Counted from the stretch's first letter, positions 9,600 to 18,739 are shown. The stretch is 64,000 nucleotides of DNA from Limimaricola sp027213785 (GCF_050847355.1 NZ_CP193755.1:1240001-1304000); one strand, 5' to 3'. Translations and numbers: made by a program. The notes: generated from the sequence alone by a model not told the origin.

Positions 9600-10072
9600 G
9601 GCGCGCACTATCGCGGAGACGAAGCGCGGCGACCAGACTCGGGCAGAAATTTACGACGCCCCGGGGTGCTTTATTCTGTCGCAGCGACGCATGGCGCTGT
9701 CGTAGCGGCTCGCTGGGTGGCGTCGATCGGTGGAGAGGCCGGGGCCGAGCATCTCCATTTGGCGGCGTTATCAGGTCTCGGTACGAATCACACGGCTCCG
9801 ACCTTCGATGTCGCGGCCGGTGCCGCGGACGGTCGAGGATGACATTTTCCATGGGATCGAAGCAGAGAATGCACCCGGGACCATCCGAGAGAGACGCCTG
9901 TGCCGACCTTTCCTCGCTCGCACGGCGTCGAGACTTCGGCAGCACGTTGTCGCAGTCGCACATGCGGCTTTGCCAGCATAGGGAAGCGAGGCAAAGCGGA
10001 ACCTATCGGATTTGCCCGTCGTGCAACCTGATGCTAGACAGCGCTTCTTCCAACCGAAGCCCGGATCGAGAC
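9600..10072. other. Intergenic region between divergent antiporter operon and dusA
   Basis: 473 bases without a convincing gene. Short frames on both strands lack recognisable domains and have poor composition. It must hold the leftward promoter of the antiporter operon and the rightward promoter of dusA. I see no strong hairpin with a T tract and no clear operator. Confidence 0.5.
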
Positions 10073-11080
10073 ATGACCTCAGGCCAGACCGCATTGCCAG
10101 ACGCCGCCCGCCTGTCCGTCGCCCCGATGATGGATTGGACCGACCGCCATTGCCGGCATCTGCACCGTCTGCTGTCGCGGCGGGCCTTGCTTTATACCGA
10201 GATGGTGACCGCGCCCGCCGTGATCCACGGCGATCGCGAGCGGCTTCTGGGTTTTGGCGATACCGAACATCCCGTGGCGCTGCAGCTCGGCGGGTCGGAC
10301 CCGACCGAAATTCGCGAGGCAGCGCGGATCGGGGCCGAATTCGGCTATGATGAGATCAATCTCAACTGCGGCTGTCCCTCGGACCGGGTGCAGTCCGGTG
10401 CCTTCGGCGCGGTGCTGATGACGCGGCCTGATCTGGTAGCCGAATGCTGCGCAGAGATGATCGCCGCGAGCCCGGTCGAAGTGACGGTGAAATGCCGCAT
10501 CGGCGTCGACGAGCAGGAGCCCGAGACGGTTCTGCCCCGTTTTCTCGAAACGGTCGCGGCGGCGGGCGTTCGCCGCTTCACCATCCATGCGCGCAAGGCT
10601 TGGCTGCAGGGGCTGAGCCCCAAGGAAAACCGCGACATTCCCCCGCTCGACTACGATCTGGTGGCGAGGATGAAGCGCGCGTTTCCGCATCTGCACCTGT
10701 CCGTGAATGGTGGCGTCGGCTCGCTCGACGAGGCCGAAACCTTTCTGGAGGCCGGTCTTGACGGGGTGATGATCGGCCGGGCCGCGTATCATGCGCCTGC
10801 CGATATCCTGTGCGAGGCCGACCGGCGCATCTGGGCCGATCCGGGCACGAGCCGCGCCGAAGCGGCGGTGCGCGACATGCTGCCCTATATCGAGGCGCAT
10901 CTCTCGGCGGGGGGGCGGTTGCACCAGGTGACGCGGCACATGCTCGGCCTCTTCGCGGGTCGCCCGGGGGCGCGGGGCTGGCGGCGGGTTCTGTCCGAGG
11001 GTGCGTCGCGCCCGGGCGCCGGGCCGGAACTGGTGATCGAAGCGCTGGGCCGGGTCGAGGACCTGCAGCAGGCAGCCTGA
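10073..11080 (+). CDS. dusA: tRNA-dihydrouridine synthase A
   Basis: FMN-dependent reductase that makes dihydrouridine in the tRNA D-loop, 335 aa. The N-terminal TIM-barrel strand VAPMMDWTDRHCRHLHRLLS, the DusA-type catalytic cysteine in NLNCGCPSDRVQSGAFGAVL, and the FMN-binding SVNGGVGSLDEAETFLEAG and DGVMIGRAAY all match the family. The frame is open upstream to 9839, but that extension has no family resemblance; ATG 10073 gives the normal length. It is followed after 80 bases by an unrelated permease gene. Confidence 0.93.
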   Translation: MTSGQTALPDAARLSVAPMMDWTDRHCRHLHRLLSRRALLYTEMVTAPAVIHGDRERLLGFGDTEHPVALQLGGSDPTEIREAARIGAEFGYDEINLNCGCPSDRVQSGAFGAVLMTRPDLVAECCAEMIAASPVEVTVKCRIGVDEQEPETVLPRFLETVAAAGVRRFTIHARKAWLQGLSPKENRDIPPLDYDLVARMKRAFPHLHLSVNGGVGSLDEAETFLEAGLDGVMIGRAAYHAPADILCEADRRIWADPGTSRAEAAVRDMLPYIEAHLSAGGRLHQVTRHMLGLFAGRPGARGWRRVLSEGASRPGAGPELVIEALGRVEDLQQAA

Positions 11081-11160
11081 GCACTATTTCCCACCAAACG
11101 GCCCCTTGTGGCCAAGACGGGGGGCGGGCATCGCTGTCGCGAAACAAGCGGGAGCGCCAG

Positions 11161-11982
11161 ATGCCTGAAACCACGCTGCTTTTGTCCATGGGGGCGATGC
11201 TGCTCGCCATCGGCGCCTTCGCGGGCGTGCTGGCCGGGCTCTTGGGCGTCGGCGGCGGCATCGTTCTGGTGCCGGCCTTCTTCTACGCATTCGCCGCCCT
11301 CGGCTACGAGACGCCGCAGCTGATGCAGATCTGCCTCGCCACTTCGCTTGCCACGATCGTCGTCACCTCGGCCCGCTCGGTCCTGAGTCACGATCGCAAG
11401 GGCGCGGTCGATTGGGCCGTCCTGCGCGGCTGGGCCCCCGGCATCGCCGTGGGCGCGCTGGTGGGAGTGCTAGTGGTGGCGCAGCTGCGTACCACGGTGC
11501 TCCAGCTCATCTTCGGCGGGCTGGCGCTGAGCGTGGCGCTCTACATGGTGCTGGGTCGCAGCCACTGGCGACTGGGCGAAACCATGCCCTCCGGCTGGCG
11601 CCGCGCCGCGATGGCCCCGGCGGTCGGCCTCCTGTCGGTGCTGATGGGGATCGGCGGTGGCAGCTTCGGGGTGCCGATCATGACGCTGCACGGCATGGCG
11701 ATGCACCGCGCCGTGGCCACGGCCGCCGGGTTCGGCCTGCTGATCGCGCTGCCTTCGGTGATGGGTTTCCTGCTGACGCCGCTCGCCGCCGGTGTCGCGC
11801 CGCCGATGACGCTGGGCTCGGTGAACCTGCCGGCCTTTCTTCTGGTCATCGCGATGACGCTGCTGACCGCGCCGCTCGGGGCCGCACTGGCGCATCGGAC
11901 GAATGCCAAGCGGCTCAAGCGGGTGTTCGGCGCCTTTCTGATCCTCGTCGCGCTCAACATGCTGCGCAAGGCGCTGATCTAG
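11161..11982 (+). CDS. TauE/SafE-family sulfite exporter-like permease
   Basis: 273-aa inner-membrane protein with about eight hydrophobic segments. It carries the two TauE/SafE half-motifs: GVLAGLLGVGGGIVLVPAFF near residue 25 and VLMGIGGGSFGVPIMTLHG near residue 165. The family exports sulfite or other organosulfonate-derived anions, but the substrate here is not indicated by neighbours. The RBS is weak (GGGAGCGCCAG just upstream). Its TAG stop overlaps the TAG of the convergent DUF1289 gene. Confidence 0.88.
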   Translation: MPETTLLLSMGAMLLAIGAFAGVLAGLLGVGGGIVLVPAFFYAFAALGYETPQLMQICLATSLATIVVTSARSVLSHDRKGAVDWAVLRGWAPGIAVGALVGVLVVAQLRTTVLQLIFGGLALSVALYMVLGRSHWRLGETMPSGWRRAAMAPAVGLLSVLMGIGGGSFGVPIMTLHGMAMHRAVATAAGFGLLIALPSVMGFLLTPLAAGVAPPMTLGSVNLPAFLLVIAMTLLTAPLGAALAHRTNAKRLKRVFGAFLILVALNMLRKALI

Positions 11983-12209
11983 CGCTCCAGCCGTGCCTTG
12001 CGGCCGCCGCGCCGGCCCTTCGGCGTAGGCTCGCGCCCGGGCAGCTCGGCCATCACCGCGCGGCGCTCCTCGGCGCTCATCCGGCCCCAGGCGGCAATCT
12101 CGTCGATCGAGCGGGCGCAGCCGAGGCAGAGCCGGGTTTCGGGGTGGATCGTGCAGAGCTTCACGCAGGGGCTTTCGATCTCGGCCCGGCTCCAAACCTC
12201 GTCGCTCAT
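11979..12209 (-). CDS. DUF1289 small cysteine-rich protein
   Basis: 76-aa protein with the DUF1289 pattern SPCVKLCTIHPETRLCLGCARS (four Cys, probable metal site) followed by IDEIAAWGRMSAEERRAVMA. The C-terminus is basic (PKGRRGGRKARLER), which suggests nucleic-acid contact. The biochemical role of DUF1289 proteins is unknown. It is translationally coupled to ruvX, whose stop it overlaps (12206-12209). Confidence 0.88.
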   Translation of the reverse strand: MSDEVWSRAEIESPCVKLCTIHPETRLCLGCARSIDEIAAWGRMSAEERRAVMAELPGREPTPKGRRGGRKARLER

Positions 12210-12679
12210 GAGCGTCCCATGTAGCTCAGACGGTCCAGGAGACCCTGCAGAATGTATCCGGCCGCGACCGCGTCGATCAGCTCGCCCCGGCGCTTGCGCG
12301 AATGGTCGGCTTCGAGCAGCGCGCGCTCGGCCGCGACGGTCGAGAGCCGCTCGTCCCAAAAGCCGATCGGGATCTCGGTCAGCCGTGACAGGTTGCGTGC
12401 GAAGGCGCGGGTCGACTGGGCGCGCGGCCCCTCGGAGCCGTCCATGTTGCGCGGCAGCCCAAGCACGAAGCCGGCGATGCCGCGACCTTCGGCGATGGCC
12501 AGAAGCCGAGCTGCATCTTCGGTGAACTTCTTGCGCTTCACCGTCTCGAGCGGCGTGGCGACGGAGCGGAGTCCGTCGGAGACGGCGACGCCGATGGTCT
12601 TGGTGCCGAAGTCGAGACCGGCGAGGGCACCGGCTCGGGGCAGGGCAGCGGCAAAGTCTTCGGCCGTCTCGAAGATCAT
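12206..12679 (-). CDS. ruvX: Putative pre-16S rRNA nuclease (YqgF/RuvX)
   Basis: 157-aa RNase H-fold nuclease of the YqgF family, involved in 16S rRNA 5' maturation; also annotated as a Holliday junction resolvase-like protein. Catalytic acids are visible: D22 in LAGLDFGTKTIGVAVSD, E in FWDERLSTVAAERAL, and D in GELIDAVAAGYILQG. The substrate loop GLPRNMDGSEGPRA is intact. It overlaps ccmI by 4 nt and DUF1289 by 4 nt. Confidence 0.93.
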   Translation of the reverse strand: MIFETAEDFAAALPRAGALAGLDFGTKTIGVAVSDGLRSVATPLETVKRKKFTEDAARLLAIAEGRGIAGFVLGLPRNMDGSEGPRAQSTRAFARNLSRLTEIPIGFWDERLSTVAAERALLEADHSRKRRGELIDAVAAGYILQGLLDRLSYMGRS

Positions 12680-13869
12680 TCCGCCACCCCCGCCTTGCGT
12701 GCCGCGTCCCGGATCTGCTCGAGATCGGGCGTGCCGGCGAAAAGCTGTTGCGCCTCGGTCCAGATCGCCTCGGCGCGGTCGGTTTCACCGAGCACGCCGA
12801 GGGCCCCGATCAGCCGGGCCCAGTCCGGCGCCGCGCCGCCGCTCTCGGCCAGCCGCGCGGCCAGGCCATCGACCATGCCCCGGATCATCTCGTCGCGCGC
12901 GGCCGGATCCATGTCCTGCGCCGCCGCGATATCGGCGGCCGATGGGCCGGGCGCCGAGGGCGGCGTGTAGTCGACCCCGGCAAGCGCCGCGGCGCGGCCG
13001 ATCTGCGCGCGGGCCAACTCCACATGCGGCGAGGCAGGATCGCCTCGCTCGATCACGCGTTTCCAATATCGGAAGGCGAGGTCGGGCCGTTCGATCTGCG
13101 CCTGCAGCAGGCCCATGTAGTAAAGCGGCCCCGCCGCATCCGGATCGGCGTCGAGCAGCCGTGCCAGCAACGCCTCGCTTTCGGGCGTGACGAGACCGCC
13201 TGTGGCCGCGACCATCCGGTCGACCAGCGCCAGCCGATCCTCGAAGCTGGCGTCGTCGCCCTTGATTTCGATCACCCGCTCCTGTGCGCGGGCGGCGGCG
13301 GCGTAATTGCCCAAGGCCGCCTCGTGCCGCGACAGAAGCTGCCAGCCGGTCAGGTCGTCGGGCCGTCCGGGCACCGCCTCGCGCAGCTGTTCGACCATCG
13401 CGAGGTATTCCTCGGGGGCGGCCGCCTGAATGGCGGGCGTGACGGCCTCGGCCTCGGCCTGGCTCGGGCGATCGGCGCGCCGCTCGCGCGCCATCTCCAA
13501 CCGTTCGGACAAGGGCGCATCGGGGCGGCCCGGGGCCCCGAGATCCGCGTAGAGCCAGATGGCGCCGCCGATCACCACGATGCCGCCGAACAATGCCACC
13601 GGCCATACCGGCCCGCGCGACTGTTGGCGGGGTTCGCACGCGGCGCGGTCGGCCGCGATGAGCCGCCGGCCGATCTCGGCCCGGGCGCGCTCGGCCTCGT
13701 CGGGACCGATCAGCCCGCGCGCGCGGTCCGCCTCGATCTCCGCGAGCTGGTTGCGATAGAAATCGAGATCCGCATTGCTGCCGGCCTCGTGGCCCGGCCG
13801 CAGCAGCGGTGCCGCCAAGGCGAGGGCCACGACCCCGCTAAGGGCCAGCGCGATGATCCAGAACAGCAT
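12676..13869 (-). CDS. ccmI: Cytochrome c biogenesis protein CcmI
   Basis: 397-aa bitopic inner-membrane protein of System I cytochrome c maturation, chaperoning apocytochrome to the CcmF/H haem ligase. N-terminal TM (LFWIIALALSGVVALALAAP), a cytosolic loop with a CcmI-like leucine-rich segment (DLDFYRNQLAEIEADRARG), a second TM (WPVALFGGIVVIGGAIWLYA), then a periplasmic TPR domain (LTGWQLLSRHEAALGNYAAA and later repeats). It heads the ccmI-ruvX-DUF1289 unit and lies about 20 kb from ccmABCDG. Confidence 0.92.
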   Translation of the reverse strand: MLFWIIALALSGVVALALAAPLLRPGHEAGSNADLDFYRNQLAEIEADRARGLIGPDEAERARAEIGRRLIAADRAACEPRQQSRGPVWPVALFGGIVVIGGAIWLYADLGAPGRPDAPLSERLEMARERRADRPSQAEAEAVTPAIQAAAPEEYLAMVEQLREAVPGRPDDLTGWQLLSRHEAALGNYAAAARAQERVIEIKGDDASFEDRLALVDRMVAATGGLVTPESEALLARLLDADPDAAGPLYYMGLLQAQIERPDLAFRYWKRVIERGDPASPHVELARAQIGRAAALAGVDYTPPSAPGPSAADIAAAQDMDPAARDEMIRGMVDGLAARLAESGGAAPDWARLIGALGVLGETDRAEAIWTEAQQLFAGTPDLEQIRDAARKAGVAE

Positions 13870-14088
13870 GCGTCACTCCTGTCTTGTGTCGTCACTACAG
13901 CGCGGAGCCCGGCCCCGAAACCCCCGCGAGGGTCGCACCCGGCCACGTCCGCGCGAGCAGGCTGGCGCCAAAGCTACTGTGGCGTCGCCGCAGCCCTCCC
14001 GAAACATCGCAAAAAATTTACTCACGGCCGGAACCCGCCCGTCCGGGTGACGTTGGCCGACGAATGACACATTGACGGAGCATCTCGC

Positions 14089-14490
14089 ATGTCCGACCCG
14101 AACATCAACAACAACAACGTGAATCCGCCGCCGAAGAAGAGCGGTGGCAGCTCGATCGCGCTGATCGTCGGCGGCCTCGTGGTGGCCGTGATCGTCCTCT
14201 ACTGGCTGTTCGCCGGTGGCAGCGAGGTCGATAACGCCGACGTCGTCGGCGAGGAAACCAACATCAGCGTCGAGACCGAGGCCGAAGGCGCCGCCGAAAG
14301 CATCGAGGATGCCGGCACCGCCGTGGTCGAAGAGGTCGAGGATGCGGGTGCCGCCATCGAGACCGAGGTCGAGGAAGGTGCGGCCGAGATCGAGGAAGAG
14401 GCCGCCGAGGCCGAAGCCGAGATCGAAGAGGCGCCGGCCGATTCGACCGACACGATCGAAGTCGAGGGCGACGCCGAGGTGGTCCAGTAA
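14089..14490 (+). CDS. Small acidic single-pass membrane protein
   Basis: 133 aa, function unknown. The N-terminus has an Asn/Pro stretch (MSDPNINNNNVNPPPKK), one TM helix (SSIALIVGGLVVAVIVLYWLF, about residues 22-42), then a strongly acidic Glu/Ala/Val-rich tail with imperfect repeats (VEEVEDAGAAIETEVEE, AEIEEEAAEAEAEIEEA). A membrane-anchored acidic coil or linker is the simplest reading. It is monocistronic and followed by a strong hairpin at 14559-14587. Confidence 0.7.
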   Translation: MSDPNINNNNVNPPPKKSGGSSIALIVGGLVVAVIVLYWLFAGGSEVDNADVVGEETNISVETEAEGAAESIEDAGTAVVEEVEDAGAAIETEVEEGAAEIEEEAAEAEAEIEEAPADSTDTIEVEGDAEVVQ

Positions 14491-14558
14491 ACGACCCGTT
14501 CCGGCCCCGAGGCCGGTGTAGTTCTTGAGGGACGAGTTCCTGACGCGTCCCACATCGC

Positions 14559-14587
14559 AGGAGCCGTGGCCCCCGGCCGCGGCTCCT
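14559..14587 (+). terminator. Long hairpin, probable terminator
   Basis: Arms 14559-14571 (AGGAGCCGTGGCC) and 14575-14587 (GGCCGCGGCTCCT) pair over 13 bp with one G-T wobble and a 3-base loop. No long T run follows (GTCGCTTCTGCTTGG), so intrinsic termination is only probable. A smaller 6-bp stem lies at 14501-14516. Confidence 0.5.
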
Positions 14588-14764
14588 GTCGCTTCTGCTT
14601 GGCGCGCGACAGGCTTCCTGTCGCCGCCGATGCCCGAGCAACCGCGACCAGCGCGCCGCGTTCGATTGCAAGCCCCGAATTTCCCGCTGGTCCCATTGAC
14701 CTTTGGCGGCCGGAGGTTCTGTTATGTGGCGCAAATCCACCACTGGCAGAAAAGCGAGACCGAC

Positions 14765-15364
14765 ATGGCTTTCGAACTTCCCGACCTCCCCTACGCCCAC
14801 GACGCGCTCGCCTCCAAGGGCATGTCGAAGGAGACGCTCGAATACCACCACGACCTGCACCACAAGGCCTATGTCGACAACGGCAACAAGCTGATCGCCG
14901 GCACCGAGTGGGACGGCAAGTCGCTCGAGGAGATCATCCGCGGCACCTATGACAAGTCGGCGGTGGCGCAGAACGGCATCTTCAACAACATCTCGCAGCT
15001 GTGGAACCACAACCAGTTCTGGGAGATGATGACCCCGAACGACAGCAAGATGCCGGGCGAGCTGGAAAAGGCGATCACCGACAGCTTCGGCTCGGTCGAC
15101 AAGTTCAAGGAAGAGTTCGCCGCTGCCGGTGCCGGTCAGTTCGGCTCGGGCTGGGCCTGGCTGGTCAAGGACGCCGATGGCGGCCTCAAGGTCACCAAGA
15201 CCGAGAACGGCGTGAACCCGCTCTGCTTCGGCCAGACTGCACTGCTGGGCCTCGATGTATGGGAGCACTCCTACTACATCGACTACCGCAACAAGCGCCC
15301 GGCCTACATCTCGAACTTCCTCGACAACTTGGTGAACTGGGAGAACGTCGCCTCGCGCATGTAA
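14765..15364 (+). CDS. sodB: Superoxide dismutase (Fe/Mn type)
   Basis: 199-aa cytoplasmic dismutase. Metal ligands sit in the usual places: H in EYHHDLHHKAYVD, H in QLWNHNQFWEMM, and D and H in LDVWEHSYYIDYRNKRP. GAGQFGSGWAWLV is the conserved core. No signal peptide. ATG 14765 gives the family length; the frame is open upstream without family similarity. Followed by a terminator at 15400. Confidence 0.96.
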   Translation: MAFELPDLPYAHDALASKGMSKETLEYHHDLHHKAYVDNGNKLIAGTEWDGKSLEEIIRGTYDKSAVAQNGIFNNISQLWNHNQFWEMMTPNDSKMPGELEKAITDSFGSVDKFKEEFAAAGAGQFGSGWAWLVKDADGGLKVTKTENGVNPLCFGQTALLGLDVWEHSYYIDYRNKRPAYISNFLDNLVNWENVASRM

Positions 15365-15399
15365 GCGCCCGGCGCTGCAAGGCTATCGACCTTGAAACC

Positions 15400-15430
15400 G
15401 GCCCTCGCGAGCGATCGCGGGGGCCTTTCT
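15400..15430 (+). terminator. Rho-independent terminator of sodB
   Basis: Stem GGCCCTCGCGA (15400-15410) with TCGCGGGGGCC (15415-15425), loop GCGA, followed by TTTCT. Confidence 0.75.
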
Positions 15431-15511
15431 CATGCGCCGCCGTACCGCTCCGCGCCGGAACCCCGCCTCTCATGAATCGTTGGTCTCGCGAACGCAAGAC
15501 AGGAGGCTCCC

Positions 15512-15721
15512 ATGGCCGACAGGGCACGATCCAAGGACGGCGTGAAGGAAACCGACGCCTATGTGAGCGAAGAAGACCAAGGCGGCGCCGGTAACCAGCC
15601 CGGCCGCGAAGGCGGGGATCTCACCCGCAAGGTCGGTACTCGAGACGATCTCAAGCGTGCCGAGCAGGACGATCCCGGCGTTACCCGCGTGCGCAAGAGC
15701 GACGAGAAGGATACCGAGTGA
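15512..15721 (+). CDS. Small highly charged hypothetical protein
   Basis: 69 aa, very hydrophilic, no hydrophobic core (GDLTRKVGTRDDLKRAEQDD in the middle; ends RVRKSDEKDTE). Probably natively unstructured. Strong RBS (AGGAGG at 15500-15505, upstream of ATG 15512). The next gene begins inside its stop (TGATG), so the two are co-translated. Composition recalls small stress-associated proteins, but no family was recognised. Confidence 0.7.
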   Translation: MADRARSKDGVKETDAYVSEEDQGGAGNQPGREGGDLTRKVGTRDDLKRAEQDDPGVTRVRKSDEKDTE

Positions 15722-16173
15722 TGGCGAAGATCGACAACGGAACCTGGGTTCTCGTCGCCGATGGCGAGAAGGCGTTGATCCTCGAGAACGTCACCGACGA
15801 CCAGCACCCGAACCTGCGCGTCGTGCGCAAGGAGGAACAGGAGAACCCGCCGGACCGCGAGCAGGCCACCGACAAGGCGGGCCGGCTTGCCGATACCGGT
15901 CCCGGACAGCGCACCGCGCTAGCCGAGACGGATTTCCATCAGCTCGCGAAGGATCGGTTCGCCGCCGATCTCGCCGACATCCTGTACCGCAACGTCCATA
16001 AGGGCCGTTTCGAGAAGCTGGTCGTGGTCGCCAGCCCTCAGGTGCTCGGGGCGCTGCGGGGCGAGTTGCACAAGGAGGTGGCCGACACCGTAGTGGCCGA
16101 GGTCCCGAAGACGCTCACCAACCACCCCGTCGCCGAAATCGAAAAGGCCGTGGCAGACGAAATCGCCGGGTGA
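15721..16173 (+). CDS. Host attachment family protein (baeRF-like)
   Basis: 150-aa protein of the family annotated as required for attachment to host cells, related to archaeal release-factor-like folds (baeRF). Conserved features: start WVLVADGEKALIL, the loop ENPPDREQATDKAGRLADTG, the segment FAADLADILYRNVHKGRFEK followed by LVVVASPQVLGALRGEL, and the C-terminal VPKTLTNHPVAEIEKAV. Molecular role unproven. ATG 15721 is used; a GTG one codon earlier is possible. Confidence 0.85.
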   Translation: MAKIDNGTWVLVADGEKALILENVTDDQHPNLRVVRKEEQENPPDREQATDKAGRLADTGPGQRTALAETDFHQLAKDRFAADLADILYRNVHKGRFEKLVVVASPQVLGALRGELHKEVADTVVAEVPKTLTNHPVAEIEKAVADEIAG

Positions 16174-16182
16174 ACGGCTGCG

Positions 16183-16207
16183 GGCCGCCCCCCCCGGGGC
16201 GGCCTTT
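16183..16207. terminator. Bidirectional terminator between convergent genes
   Basis: Stem GGCCGCCCC (16183-16191) with GGGGCGGCC (16196-16204), 4-base C loop, then TTT. It lies between the stop of the attachment-family gene and the stop of the LOG-family gene on the other strand. Confidence 0.75.
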
Positions 16208-16773
16208 CACCCCGGCAGGGCCACTTCCAGCGCCCGTTCCAGCCCCTTCACGCTCGGAACGTACTGGATGAACGCCTTGAGGCTTTCATCCGCGAAACCT
16301 TCGTCGATCACATGGTTCAGAAGCTGGCGCAGCGGCTGCCAGTAACCTTCGATGTCCAGGAGCAGGATCGGTTTGCCGTGCAGGCCGAGTTGGCGCCAGG
16401 TCAGGACCTCGAAGAACTCGTCGAGCGATCCGGCGCCGCCGGGCAGCATGACGATCGCCTCGGCGTTCATGAACATGACCTTCTTGCGCTCGTGCATCGT
16501 CTCGGTGACGACATAGGTATCGAGATCGGTCTTGCCGACCTCGGCATCGACGAGATGGCGCGGGATCACCCCGAAGCTCGACCCGCCCATGCCCTGCGCC
16601 GCGCGCGCCACCGCGCCCATCAGGCCGACATCCCCGGCCCCGTAAACGAGCCGCCATCCGCGCCGCGCCAGCATCTCGCCGGTTTCGCGGGCCGCGACCT
16701 CGTAGGCGGGGCGCAGGCCGGGACGCGAGCCGCAATAGACGCAGACCGAGTTGGAAAAGGCGGGTAGGGGCAT
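16207..16773 (-). CDS. LOG-family nucleotide 5'-monophosphate phosphoribohydrolase
   Basis: 188-aa Rossmann-like enzyme of the LOG (formerly 'lysine decarboxylase') family, which releases the base from cytokinin-type or purine nucleoside monophosphates. N-terminal VCVYCGSRPGLRPAY, LVYGAGDVGLMGAVARAA and the signature MLPGGAGSLDEFFEVLTWRQ (PGGxGSxxE) with the preceding ERKKVMF are all present. Monocistronic. True substrate in bacteria unproven. Confidence 0.9.
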   Translation of the reverse strand: MPLPAFSNSVCVYCGSRPGLRPAYEVAARETGEMLARRGWRLVYGAGDVGLMGAVARAAQGMGGSSFGVIPRHLVDAEVGKTDLDTYVVTETMHERKKVMFMNAEAIVMLPGGAGSLDEFFEVLTWRQLGLHGKPILLLDIEGYWQPLRQLLNHVIDEGFADESLKAFIQYVPSVKGLERALEVALPG

Positions 16774-16912
16774 CTGGGAACTCCGGGTTGTGTCCCATCA
16801 CTCGTAGAACGCAGCCCCCCTCCGCTCAAGCGCGGGGTTCGGCGCCGTGCTCTGGCCATCCGGCAGCGTGCATCCTAGTTTGGGGCGGCCGCCGCCAGCC
16901 CGGAGCCAGCCG

Positions 16913-18739
16913 ATGCGACGCCTGTCCAAGACCGACGCCAATCTTTCGGGCCAGCCCGTGCGGGGATGGGACACGATCCGGCAGGTGATCCCCTATCTGT
17001 GGCCCGAAGGTAAGGGGTGGGTGAAGCGCCGCGTCGTGCTGGCGGTATCGCTTCTGGTCTTCGCCAAGCTGATCGCCGTCGCCACGCCGCTCTTCTACAA
17101 GGCCGCCGTCGATGCGCTGGCGGGCGAGGGCGAGAGCGCGGCGATGCTGCTGGCGATCGGCGCGGCGGGGCTCACGCTGATCTACGGGCTGGCGCGTCTC
17201 GCCAATGTCGGATTTCAGCAGCTGCGCGACGTGGTGTTCACGCCGGTGGGGCAGAGGGCGCTTCGAAAGCTCGCGCTCAGGACCTTCCAGCATATCCACG
17301 CGATGAGCCTGCGCTATCACATTAGTCGCAAGACCGGCGGTCTCAGCCGGATCATCGAGCGCGGCGTGAAGGGCGTGGATTTCCTGCTGCGCTTCCTGCT
17401 GTTCTCGATCGGTCCGCTGATCCTGGAATTGCTGCTGGTCGCGGTGGTGCTCTTCTTCCTGTTCGACGTGTGGTATCTCGTCGTGGTGCTGGGCACGATC
17501 ATCCTTTACGTCGCCTTCACCTTCAAGGTGACGGAGTGGCGGGTCCGGATCCGCAAGCAGATGAACGATCAGGACACCGACGCCAATCAGAAGGCGATCG
17601 ACAGCCTGCTCAACTTCGAAACGGTGAAGTATTTCGGGGCCGAGGGGCGGGAGGCCGCGCGCTATGATTCCGCGATGGAGAAATACGCCGCCGCCGCGAC
17701 GCGCACCAACTATTCGCTGGCCTTCCTCAATTTCGGACAGTCGCTGATCATCACCACCGGCCTCGTCGTGGTCATGATCATGGCCGCCGTGGGGGTTCAG
17801 CGCGGCGCGCTCAGCGTCGGTGATTTCGTCATGGTCAACGCCTACATGATCCAGATCACCATGCCGCTGAACTTCCTCGGCACCGTCTACCGGGAGATCC
17901 GGCAGGCGCTGATCGACATGGGCGAGATGTTCGACCTGCTGAACCAGCCGCCGGAGGTCACCGACCGGCCGGACGCCAAGGCGCTGGCGGTGCCGCGCGG
18001 CGAGATCGTCTTCGACGATGTCTGCTTCGGTTACGAGGCGGCGCGCGGTATACTGAAGGGCGTGTCCTTCACCGTGAAGCCCGGCGAGACCGTCGCCATC
18101 GTCGGTTCATCCGGGGCCGGAAAATCGACCATCGGCCGGCTGCTGTTCCGCTTCTACGACGTGACCGAGGGCGCGATCAGGATCGACGGTCAGGACCTGC
18201 GCGAGGTGACCCAACATAGCCTGCATGCGCAGATCGGCGTGGTGCCGCAGGACACGGTGCTGTTCAACGACACGATCCTCTACAACATCGCCTATGGCCG
18301 TGACGGCGCCACGCGCGAGGAGATCGAGGCAGTGGCGCGCGCCGCGCAGATCCATGATTTCATCATGTCGCTGCCCGAGGGCTACGACACGACGGTCGGC
18401 GAACGCGGGCTGAAGCTGTCGGGCGGCGAGAAGCAGCGGGTCGGTATCGCTCGCACCTTGCTCAAGGACCCGCCGATCCTGCTTCTGGACGAGGCCACGA
18501 GCGCGCTCGACACCGATACCGAGCGCGAAATTCAGGGCCAGCTACGCGCCATGGGGCAGGGGCGCTCGGTGATCACCATCGCACATCGGCTGTCCACAAT
18601 TGCAGATGCCGACCGGATCGTCGTGCTGGAAGCCGGAAAAGTGGTCGAATCCGGGCGCCACGAGCATCTTTTGGCGCAGGAAGGCCGCTATGCGCAGCTC
18701 TGGTCCCGCCAGCAGGCCGAGGAGGCCGAAGCCGCGTGA
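16913..18739 (+). CDS. Atm1/HMT1-type ABC exporter (fused TMD-NBD)
   Basis: 608-aa half-transporter. A six-helix ABC_membrane domain (about residues 30-330) carries the ATM1 family stretches AVDALAGEGESAAMLLAIGA, SLLNFETVKYFGAEGREAAR and QLRDVVFTPVGQRALRK. The ATPase domain has Walker A GSSGAGKST, signature LSGGEKQRVGIART, Walker B ILLLDEATSALD and the H-loop IAHRLST. Relatives export glutathione-linked sulfur or metal conjugates in Fe-S and heavy-metal homeostasis. ATG 16913 (MRRLSKTDANLSG) gives the family start. Confidence 0.93.
   Translation: MRRLSKTDANLSGQPVRGWDTIRQVIPYLWPEGKGWVKRRVVLAVSLLVFAKLIAVATPLFYKAAVDALAGEGESAAMLLAIGAAGLTLIYGLARLANVGFQQLRDVVFTPVGQRALRKLALRTFQHIHAMSLRYHISRKTGGLSRIIERGVKGVDFLLRFLLFSIGPLILELLLVAVVLFFLFDVWYLVVVLGTIILYVAFTFKVTEWRVRIRKQMNDQDTDANQKAIDSLLNFETVKYFGAEGREAARYDSAMEKYAAAATRTNYSLAFLNFGQSLIITTGLVVVMIMAAVGVQRGALSVGDFVMVNAYMIQITMPLNFLGTVYREIRQALIDMGEMFDLLNQPPEVTDRPDAKALAVPRGEIVFDDVCFGYEAARGILKGVSFTVKPGETVAIVGSSGAGKSTIGRLLFRFYDVTEGAIRIDGQDLREVTQHSLHAQIGVVPQDTVLFNDTILYNIAYGRDGATREEIEAVARAAQIHDFIMSLPEGYDTTVGERGLKLSGGEKQRVGIARTLLKDPPILLLDEATSALDTDTEREIQGQLRAMGQGRSVITIAHRLSTIADADRIVVLEAGKVVESGRHEHLLAQEGRYAQLWSRQQAEEAEAA

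Noticed and set aside
9771..10094. 107-codon minus-strand frame in the antiporter/dusA gap
   Set aside because: Composition is Arg/Ser/Cys-rich without structure, and it overlaps the dusA start; regarded as non-coding.
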